From Christensenellaceae bacterium (GTDB lineage: Bacteria > Bacillota > Clostridia > Christensenellales > Aristaeellaceae), in the NCBI GenBank assembly GCA_022510815.1, contig JAFLST010000003.1, forward strand, positions 89,242 through 133,274: a DNA stretch of 44,033 nt, read 5' to 3'. The notes beneath the pieces are model-generated. The model did no database searches, had not been told where the DNA came from, and worked only from the letters and a program-made list of their open reading frames with translations. The position numbers and the translations under genes were made by a program. Below are positions 16,022-22,548 of the stretch, in pieces (the first letter of the stretch is position 1; the number at the start of each line of letters is the position of its first letter).

Positions 16022-17404
16022 ATGCTCGATCAAAATGTGGCCCGGGAGGTCCTTGCGGAGGCTGTCCGCACCGGCGGCGATTTTGCTGAGATTTTCATGG
16101 AGAACCGGGTCAATCACAGCCTGCTGATGCGCTCGAAGCATCTGGAGACGGTCGACAGCGGCCGGAACCATGGCGCGGGCGTGCGCGTATTTTCAGGCAC
16201 CAACGCGATTTATGTTTATACGAACGATACCAGTCGCGAGGGTCTGCTGAACTGTGCCCGTCAGGCGGCTGCGGCGGTGCGCGGCGGCAAAGGCTGCATT
16301 GTGGTGCCCTTCAAGCCCATGAATGCCGCCCGGCCTGAGGAGATCGTCCTGCTGCCCACCGAGGTGAAGGCGGCGGTCAAGGCGGAAAAGCTCCGCGCGG
16401 CGGAAGCTGCGGCGCGGGCCGTGTCCCCGGAGATCGTGCAGGTCACCGTCAATTACATCGACAGCGTGCAGGACGTGCTCATCTGCAACACCGAGGGCAC
16501 CTTCGTCACCGACCGCCGCGTGTGGTCGCGCATCAGCTGCTCTGCTGTGGCCAGCAACGGCACGGAGGTTCAGACGGGCGCCGACAACCCCGGCGCGATG
16601 ATGGGCTTTGAGCTCTTCGACAAGCGCGTCGATCCGGAGAAGGTCGGCAAGACTGCTGCGACGCAGGCTGTGACGATGCTTCACGCGCCCGTGTGCCCCG
16701 CCGGCGTGATGCCCGTGGTGATCGACAACGGCTTCGGCGGCGTTATTTTCCACGAGGCCTGCGGTCATTCCCTCGAGGCGACCAGCGTGGCGGTGGGCCG
16801 CAGCGAGTTCTGCGGCAAGCTGGGCCAGCGGGTGGCGCAGGATTGCGTGACTGTGTACGACGACGGCACCATCGTCAACGAGTGGGGCTCCCTGCATGTG
16901 GACGACGAGGGCACGCCCACCACGAAGCTGCTGCTCATCGAGAACGGCATCCTGCGCAATTACATGATCGACAAGCTGGGCTCTCGCCGGATGAACATGC
17001 CTGTGACGGGCTCTGGTCGCCGTCAGAGCTACGAGTATGCGCCCACCAGCCGCATGCGCAACACCTTCATCGCCCCGGGCACTGACGACGAGGCCGAGAT
17101 GATCGCCACCATGGGCGATGGCCTCTATGCCAAGAAGATGGGCGGCGGCTCGGTCAACCCCACCACCGGCGAGTTCAACTTCGCGGTCAACGAGGGCTAT
17201 CTGGTCAGGGACGGCAAGATCGTTCATCCCGTGCGCGGCGCGTCTCTGATTGGCCGCGGCAGTGAGGTGCTGCGGAAGATTGACCGTGTCGGCAAGGACC
17301 TGCAGTGCGCGCAGGGCATGTGCGGCTCCATCAGCGGTTCGGTGCCGACGGACGTGGGCCAGCCGATGATCCGCGTGTCCGACATCACCGTGGGCGGCCG
17401 TTAA
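16022..17404 (+). CDS. tldD: TldD-type zinc metalloprotease subunit
   Basis: 460 residues. TldD and TldE form a cytosolic protease that in Escherichia coli trims unfolded peptides, microcin B17 precursor and CcdA. The zinc motif HEACGH is present in VIFHEACGHSLEA (about residues 244-256), which marks this as the catalytic subunit. KMGGGSVNPTTGEFNF and VRGASLIGRGSEVL are family blocks. The frame opens with GTG 16019 immediately followed by ATG 16022; the ATG has AAAGGA about ten bases upstream. The partner gene follows 13 bases downstream. Confidence 0.95.
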   Translation: MLDQNVAREVLAEAVRTGGDFAEIFMENRVNHSLLMRSKHLETVDSGRNHGAGVRVFSGTNAIYVYTNDTSREGLLNCARQAAAAVRGGKGCIVVPFKPMNAARPEEIVLLPTEVKAAVKAEKLRAAEAAARAVSPEIVQVTVNYIDSVQDVLICNTEGTFVTDRRVWSRISCSAVASNGTEVQTGADNPGAMMGFELFDKRVDPEKVGKTAATQAVTMLHAPVCPAGVMPVVIDNGFGGVIFHEACGHSLEATSVAVGRSEFCGKLGQRVAQDCVTVYDDGTIVNEWGSLHVDDEGTPTTKLLLIENGILRNYMIDKLGSRRMNMPVTGSGRRQSYEYAPTSRMRNTFIAPGTDDEAEMIATMGDGLYAKKMGGGSVNPTTGEFNFAVNEGYLVRDGKIVHPVRGASLIGRGSEVLRKIDRVGKDLQCAQGMCGSISGSVPTDVGQPMIRVSDITVGGR

Positions 17405-17417
17405 GGAGGGAAGCAGA

Positions 17418-18758
17418 ATGAATATGAACGTTTTTATGGATAAGCTGCTCGAGGCCGCGAAGGCCGCGGGCATCGAAACCGCTGAGATTTACTACCGCTC
17501 CGGCGAGAACTTCGGGACTCGCGCTCGGGACGGCGAGGTGGACAGCTACGAGGTCAGCTCCTCCGCGGGCCTGAGCCTGCGCGGCGTGGTGAACGGCCGG
17601 ATGGGCTGCGCGTCCACCGAGGCTTTCGACGATGAGGCAGTGGCTCAGCTCATTGAGGGCGTGAAGGAGTCCGCCGCGCTGGTGGAATCCGAGACGCAGG
17701 ATGAGATTTTCGCGGGTGAAAAAGAGTACCCGGCCCTTGAACAGACGACCTCCGATATCGGTGAGGTGTCCGCGGAGAAGAAGCTGGCTCTCTGCCTTGA
17801 GCTGGAGAAGCTGGCTCGTGAAGGCGATTCCCGCGTTACCAAGGCGGACGCGATGCTCAGCACATGGAAGACGACCCTGCGGCTCAAGAACAGCCACGGC
17901 CTTGACCTCACCGACGAGAGCAGCGGCTGCCGGGTGTATGCCTCGGCCATCGCGGTGGACGGCGAAAGCACGGCTGACGGCAGCGATCATTTCCGCGGTC
18001 ACAACGTCGCCGATATTGACGTGAAGAAGATTGCTGAGGGCGCGGTGCAGGACGCGATTGGTCAGCTTCACGGCGAACCCGTGAAGACGGGCGAGTACCG
18101 CGTGATTCTGGACCGCCATGCCATGACCGCGCTGCTGCGCACCTTCTCGGGCATCTTCTCTGCGGAGAACGCCCAGCAGAACATGTCCCTGCTGGCAGGC
18201 AAGGAGGGCACGGTCATCGCCTCCGAGATCGTCACGCTAATGGACGACCCGCTGTATCCCGGCGGCTTCGGCTCCCGCCCCTTTGACGCGGAGGGCTCCG
18301 CTTCCCGCACCAAGGCTGTCATCGACAAGGGCGTGCTGACCACGCTGCTCCACAGCCGCAAGACGGCGAAGAAGCAGGGCGTGCAGCCCACCGGTAATGC
18401 CAACCGCATGGGCTATTCCGGTACGGTGCGCGTGGGCCCGACGAACATGTTCATCCAGCCCGGCGAGAAGTCCCTCGAGGAGCTGATGGCCGAGATGGGC
18501 GAGGGCCTTGTCATCACTGGCTTCGGCGGTCTGCATGCCGGCGCGAACCCTGTCAGCGGCGACTTCTCGCTGCTTTCAAACGGCTACACCGTTGAGGGCG
18601 GCAAGCGCGGCCGGGCCGTGGAGCGCGTGACCTTGGCGGGCAACTTCTACGAGGTGCTCAAGAATGTCCGCGCTATCGGCTCCGATCTTGAAATGCCTCC
18701 GGCTGGCGTGGACAGCCCGTCGGTGGATATCGGAACGCTGAAGGTTTCGGGCAAGTAA
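17418..18758 (+). CDS. tldE: TldE/PmbA-type protease subunit
   Basis: 446 residues, homologous to TldD but without the HExxxH zinc motif, as expected for the TldE/PmbA partner. Seen: AGLSLRGVVNGRMGCAST, ENAQQNMSLLAGKEG, PTGNANRMGYSGTVRVGPTN split over about residues 325-340, and GFGGLHAGANPVSGDFSLLSNGY near 375. ATG 17418 has AAGGAGGG upstream. Encoded directly after tldD, matching the heterodimer. Ends at a strong terminator. Confidence 0.95.
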   Translation: MNMNVFMDKLLEAAKAAGIETAEIYYRSGENFGTRARDGEVDSYEVSSSAGLSLRGVVNGRMGCASTEAFDDEAVAQLIEGVKESAALVESETQDEIFAGEKEYPALEQTTSDIGEVSAEKKLALCLELEKLAREGDSRVTKADAMLSTWKTTLRLKNSHGLDLTDESSGCRVYASAIAVDGESTADGSDHFRGHNVADIDVKKIAEGAVQDAIGQLHGEPVKTGEYRVILDRHAMTALLRTFSGIFSAENAQQNMSLLAGKEGTVIASEIVTLMDDPLYPGGFGSRPFDAEGSASRTKAVIDKGVLTTLLHSRKTAKKQGVQPTGNANRMGYSGTVRVGPTNMFIQPGEKSLEELMAEMGEGLVITGFGGLHAGANPVSGDFSLLSNGYTVEGGKRGRAVERVTLAGNFYEVLKNVRAIGSDLEMPPAGVDSPSVDIGTLKVSGK

Positions 18759-18773
18759 ATCTCACAATAAGCA

Positions 18774-18822
18774 CAGGGACGCTTCGGAACGCTTGATTCC
18801 GGGGCGTCCCTGAAATTTTTTT
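18774..18822 (+). terminator. intrinsic terminator after tldE
   Basis: Outer stem CAGGGACGC (18774-18782) with GCGTCCCTG (18804-18812), inner stem CGGAA/TTCCG, then AAATTTTTTT. Confidence 0.88.
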
Positions 18823-18829
18823 GCAAAGT

Positions 18830-18858
18830 GCCAACCGGATAGGCATTTCGGCAGTCTA
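18830..18858 (+). promoter_or_regulatory. possible autoregulatory ECF sigma promoter
   Basis: GCCAAC (18830-18835) and AGTC (18853-18856) are 17 bases apart, matching the AAC-N17-CGTC geometry of several Bacillus ECF sigma factors. No good sigma-A pair is seen in this interval. Confidence 0.4.
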
Positions 18859-18894
18859 ATGGATGAAAAACACCTGATGAAGGAGGTGCGCGCG

Positions 18895-19368
18895 ATGGAT
18901 GAGCAAGTGTGGCTGGCGCGGATGCGGGAAGCGGAAGAATCCCTGTACCATGTGGCCTGCGCCATCCTGACCAGCGAGACGGACCGCCGGGACGCCATGC
19001 AGGAGACGGCCCTGCGCGCTTGGGAGCATCGGCGTTCCCTGCGCAATGAGGCCTATTTCAAGACTTGGGCAACGCGGATTGCAATCAACGTGTGCCGGGA
19101 CATTATGAGGAAAAACAGGCGTGTGATGCCGGTGGAAGGTCTGCCGGAAAGGCCCGCGCCGGAATTGCCCAGTGAGCTGCATCTGACCATCGAGGGCCTG
19201 CCGGAGCGGCTTCGGCTGCCGCTGGTGCTATACTATCTGGAGGGCTTCTCGGTGGAGGAAACGGCCCGGGCGCTGGGGCTGCCCGAGGGTACGGTCAAGT
19301 TCCGGCTGCATCAGGCGCGAAAGGCACTGCGCGTCGAGCTGGACGGAGAGGAGGCGCATGCCGTATGA
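18895..19368 (+). CDS. ECF-type RNA polymerase sigma factor
   Basis: 157 residues. Region 2: ESLYHVACAILTSETDRRDAMQETALRAWEH ending FKTWATRIAINVCRDIMRKNRR (about 15-76). Region 4: LPERLRLPLVLYYLEGFSVEETARALGLPEGTVKFRLHQARKAL (about 102-145) with a clear helix-turn-helix. Region 3 is absent, as in ECF factors. ATG 18895 has AAGGAGGT seven bases upstream; an earlier ATG at 18859 lies at the promoter. Its stop overlaps the start of the membrane protein by four bases (ATGA), the usual layout of a sigma factor and its anti-sigma factor. Confidence 0.9.
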   Translation: MDEQVWLARMREAEESLYHVACAILTSETDRRDAMQETALRAWEHRRSLRNEAYFKTWATRIAINVCRDIMRKNRRVMPVEGLPERPAPELPSELHLTIEGLPERLRLPLVLYYLEGFSVEETARALGLPEGTVKFRLHQARKALRVELDGEEAHAV

Positions 19369-20642
19369 AAGAGAAGGAGCTGCGGGATAAGATGTCTGGA
19401 CTGTATGGCGGTGTACCGGCTGATACCCACGCGGCCTTTGAGCACGCGCTGACCCACCACCGGGAGGAGACGACACAGCCCGTCCGCGTGCGAAAGATGC
19501 GGGTAGCCCTGCTGCTGGTTGCGCTCATGGCGCTGCTGGCGACGGGAGCCTATGCGGTATACTGCTATCGTTACAGCGTGACGGACTATAGGGGAAGCAG
19601 CAGTCAGGCCTTCCTCGACCATGTGATTGCGCTGGACGAGACCTACGAGAACGACCTGTTCAACATGACGGTCAACGATCTGGTGTTCGACGGAGAGACA
19701 TTCGCGGTGACGCTGAACATTCTCCGGCACAGCGAGGATATTGTCTACTATCTCCACACCACGGTGACAGCCGTCTGCGATGGCAAGGAGTATCGGCTCG
19801 ACCCGGAAGGCTCAAGAGGGCCGGACTTCATTGCGGGAGGGCTGTGGCCAAGCTTCGGCCGGTATTACACGGATTATCTTCAGGCGGAGCAGGAGGGCTT
19901 TGGCTTCGAGGGTGTGCTCTGGGACTGGGACATGAATCCGCCGCCTGCCGGGAAACCCATCGACTGGACGATCACCTTCAAGGTATTCCGCCCCTTGTGG
20001 GAGATCGTGGCGGACAACGATATCTCGATCTCATATGAGGAACGGGATCGCCGCACGCTGGAGGCATGGCGGAACAAGCAGATTCTCGTGTTTTGTGGCG
20101 ATGTGAACGGCTACATCATGACGGTGAACAATAAGCTGAACCTTTATGAGCATTTCCCATCCGTGGAAGAAGAGATGACGGTAGCGGGCGCCTTTGAGCT
20201 GGCGGATATCATCACGGTCTGTTTCACCACGAGCTTTGATGATGACGTGGTCAAAGAAGAAATGGCCGGACAGCGGTATAAGATCGGCGAATACACGGCG
20301 GTCATCGACGAGCTGACAGCGTCCTTCCAGCGGGTGCATGCCCAGATGCATCTGGACTTTGGCCGGGAGATGACGCGCGAAGAACTGGAGGCTGTCGAAC
20401 TGCCTCCCTTCATCAGCGTGACCTTTACCGGTGATGAGGGCAGCCAGTGCACGGAGCGCATCTCTTCGTTTTCGCTTCGCGGCGATCCCGACAGCGGCGA
20501 GGCGCAGTATACACTCTGGTTCTCCCTGTTCCCGGATGTTGGAAACATCACTTCGATGACCCTTCAAGGCTTCGAGCGCGACCCGGATACCGGCGAGTAT
20601 ATGGACTGGGAAGATTTCCAGTGCATCATCGACATTCCGTGA
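19365..20642 (+). CDS. membrane-anchored partner of the ECF sigma factor, probable anti-sigma factor
   Basis: 425 residues. A short cytosolic head of 45 residues (MKEKELRDKMSGLYGGVPAD ...) is followed by one membrane helix (about 46-67, RVALLLVALMALLATGAYAV) and a long extracytoplasmic part of about 355 residues with no cysteine cluster or known catalytic motif that I can see. The four-base overlap with the sigma gene implies coupled translation and a matched ratio. The layout suggests a sensor that holds the sigma factor at the membrane; head and outer domain resemble DUF4179-type proteins linked to ECF factors in Clostridia, but I am not certain of the family. A ZAS-type zinc motif is absent. 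Confidence 0.7.
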   Translation: MKEKELRDKMSGLYGGVPADTHAAFEHALTHHREETTQPVRVRKMRVALLLVALMALLATGAYAVYCYRYSVTDYRGSSSQAFLDHVIALDETYENDLFNMTVNDLVFDGETFAVTLNILRHSEDIVYYLHTTVTAVCDGKEYRLDPEGSRGPDFIAGGLWPSFGRYYTDYLQAEQEGFGFEGVLWDWDMNPPPAGKPIDWTITFKVFRPLWEIVADNDISISYEERDRRTLEAWRNKQILVFCGDVNGYIMTVNNKLNLYEHFPSVEEEMTVAGAFELADIITVCFTTSFDDDVVKEEMAGQRYKIGEYTAVIDELTASFQRVHAQMHLDFGREMTREELEAVELPPFISVTFTGDEGSQCTERISSFSLRGDPDSGEAQYTLWFSLFPDVGNITSMTLQGFERDPDTGEYMDWEDFQCIIDIP

Positions 20643-20649
20643 CATCGGT

Positions 20650-20692
20650 TTGCGTTTTCCGGGAAATCCTGCTATAATGGGATCATACCATT
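20650..20692 (+). promoter_or_regulatory. promoter and candidate operator of the metal sensor gene
   Basis: TTGCGT (20650-20655), 17-base spacer, TATAAT (20673-20678) with TGc extended -10. AATGG (20676-20680) and CCATT (20688-20692) form an inverted repeat over the -10 and start, a plausible site for the encoded repressor. Confidence 0.65.
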
Positions 20693-20708
20693 TCGGGAGG
20701 CGGGAGCA

Positions 20709-21074
20709 ATGCCGGAAAACATGGAAGTCGAGGCCTGCGGGTATCTGTGTGTGCACGAGGATGTGGTGGCGCAGGTGCGGGACAGCCTGCCCGGCGATGA
20801 TGAGCTGAGCCGTTTGGCCGACCTGTTCAAGACCTTCGGCGACGGCACCCGCATCCGCATTCTCTATGTGCTTTTCGAGGCGGAGGTCTGCGTGTGTGAT
20901 CTGGCGAAGCTGCTGGGCATGACCCAGTCGGCGGTGTCGCATCAGCTCCGCGTTCTCAAGCAGGCGCGTCTCATCAAGAGCCGCCGCGACGGGAAAACCG
21001 TGTTCTATTCCTTGGCAGACGATCATGTGGCCACGCTGCTCCGGCAGGGGATGGAGCATGTCGACGAGGATTAA
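20709..21074 (+). CDS. ArsR/SmtB family metal-sensing repressor (CadC-like)
   Basis: 121 residues. Winged helix DLAKLLGMTQSAVSHQLRVLKQARLI at about 64-89. Two metal sites can be read. The N-terminal/alpha-3 cysteines C10, C14, C61 and C63 have the same spacing as CadC Cys7, Cys11, Cys58 and Cys60 (Cd/Pb/Zn site). The alpha-5 residues D104, H106, H117 and E120 match the SmtB zinc site. GGGAGG lies upstream of ATG 20709. It is alone in its transcript and converges on a GGDEF gene; no metal pump is adjacent, so its target is either itself or elsewhere. Confidence 0.9.
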   Translation: MPENMEVEACGYLCVHEDVVAQVRDSLPGDDELSRLADLFKTFGDGTRIRILYVLFEAEVCVCDLAKLLGMTQSAVSHQLRVLKQARLIKSRRDGKTVFYSLADDHVATLLRQGMEHVDED

Positions 21075-21090
21075 ACGATCTGTCCAATCT

Positions 21091-21133
21091 AAAACGAGAG
21101 GCAGGATTGCTCAGCCGGCGATCCTGCCTCTCG
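21091..21133 (-). terminator. terminator between the metal sensor and the GGDEF gene
   Basis: Perfect 13-bp stem (21095-21107 with 21121-21133), 13-base loop. On the minus strand it is followed by TTTTAG, so it serves mainly the GGDEF gene; it may also stop the convergent ArsR transcript. Confidence 0.75.
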
Positions 21134-21153
21134 ATCTGTTCAGGGAGAAAACC

Positions 21154-22530
21154 TTATTGACCGTCCGGAGCATCGGACGCTTTTTTGCTTTGTCGGCTGT
21201 CCATGCGGACGATGCTGTAGTCGATCTGGACGGTTCGGTCTGTGTAAAGCTTGTAAAAGCCCTCGATTATGCGCTGTGCTGCCATGGCGCTGCTTTCGTT
21301 GCCCGCGTCCACGAGGAGGGCGATGAGCTGCTTGCTGGAATACCGGGTAGCGACGTCCGAGCGCCGCATGGAGGTGCAGATGGTCTTTTCCAGCGCTTCC
21401 ATGGCCTTCGTGTTGCCGCTCTCGCTCAGGGTGAAAAGCAGCGCCGACACGTCCCTGTTGCTGCAGTCCACATATCGCTGAATGAAATTGTAGACATGCT
21501 TGAAGCTCTCGATATCCAGCAGATAGGCGCCCTTGCCGCCGTCGGTGCGGCGCATGAGCTCCTGCAGGTATTTGAGATCGACGGTCTCGCTGCCGCGCTC
21601 GCTTTCATCCTCCAGCCGGTCGCTGAAAAAGTGGAAGGAGTTCTTGCCATTGCGCTTGACATGATAGAGCGCTTTATCGGCGCAGTTGTAGAGCTTGTTG
21701 AATTCCGTTCCGTCTTCGGGCGCTTGGGCGATGCCGATGGAAATGGAGGTGTCGACTTCAAAGCCGAAGGTCTCCATCCGGTCATGCAATTCCGCGATGA
21801 GCCCTGCCGCGCGGCTGCGCACATAGGCCTTCGAGGAAGCGTTTTTCATGAAGACCACGAATTCATCGCCGCCGAGACGGCAGAGAACGTCCTCTTCCGC
21901 GGCCTGATCCCGCAGCGTATCCGCGAGCATGATCAGCACCTTATCGCCGGTGTCATGACCGTAGCTGTCGTTGATCGACTTGAAATTGTCAATGTCGATC
22001 ATCATGAGCGCTCCGGTGGCGCTGCGCTCGAGCAACTCGTTGACCGTATCCTCCGTGTAAACCCTGTCCCACAGGCCGGTCAGCGCGTCCTGCTGGGCCA
22101 TGTCCTTGATCGCGGAGACCTCGCGGGTCTTTTGCTCGAGCCTGTACGCAAGGCTGCGGCGAAGCTCCTCAAGCTCGAGGGCCCTGCCGATTCGGGACAG
22201 CATCACTTCCGGCACGAAAGGCTTGGCGATGAAGTCGACCGCGCCTTCCTTGAAGCAGCGGGTTTCGGTCTCGGCGTCGTTGTCGCCGGTGAGGAAGATC
22301 ACGGGGATGTTGCGGTAACGCTCCATGCTGCGGATCTTTTCCAGCACCTCAAAGCCGTTCATGTCGGGCATGTTGATATCCAGCAGGACGATGTCGCATT
22401 CGCCGCTTTCCAGATAGGTCAGGGCCTGCTGGCCCTTCATGACAGGAATGACCTTGTAATCGTTGATGAGAACGGTTCTTGCCGTTGCAAGATTGAGCTT
22501 GTTATCGTCTACGACAAGGATGGATTTCAT
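21154..22530 (-). CDS. response regulator with GGDEF diguanylate cyclase and a second degenerate GGDEF domain
   Basis: 458 residues. REC domain 1-120 with acceptor Asp51 (VLLDINMPDMNG) and Lys103 of AKPF. GGDEF domain about 140-305 with the active motif GGDEF at 220-224 and the substrate region DIDNFKSINDSYGHDTGD; the inhibitory RxxD site is replaced by AEED (211-214). Residues about 330-445 look like a second, degenerate GGDEF domain: SSKQL (398-402) replaces GGDEF, yet RRSD (389-392) stands exactly where an I-site should be. It makes cyclic di-GMP from GTP if active. ATG 22530 has AGAGGAG upstream and lies 18 bases after the kinase gene, its likely phosphodonor. Confidence 0.88.
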   Translation of the reverse strand: MKSILVVDDNKLNLATARTVLINDYKVIPVMKGQQALTYLESGECDIVLLDINMPDMNGFEVLEKIRSMERYRNIPVIFLTGDNDAETETRCFKEGAVDFIAKPFVPEVMLSRIGRALELEELRRSLAYRLEQKTREVSAIKDMAQQDALTGLWDRVYTEDTVNELLERSATGALMMIDIDNFKSINDSYGHDTGDKVLIMLADTLRDQAAEEDVLCRLGGDEFVVFMKNASSKAYVRSRAAGLIAELHDRMETFGFEVDTSISIGIAQAPEDGTEFNKLYNCADKALYHVKRNGKNSFHFFSDRLEDESERGSETVDLKYLQELMRRTDGGKGAYLLDIESFKHVYNFIQRYVDCSNRDVSALLFTLSESGNTKAMEALEKTICTSMRRSDVATRYSSKQLIALLVDAGNESSAMAAQRIIEGFYKLYTDRTVQIDYSIVRMDSRQSKKASDAPDGQ

Positions 22531-22548
22531 GTTTGTCTATTGCTCCTC

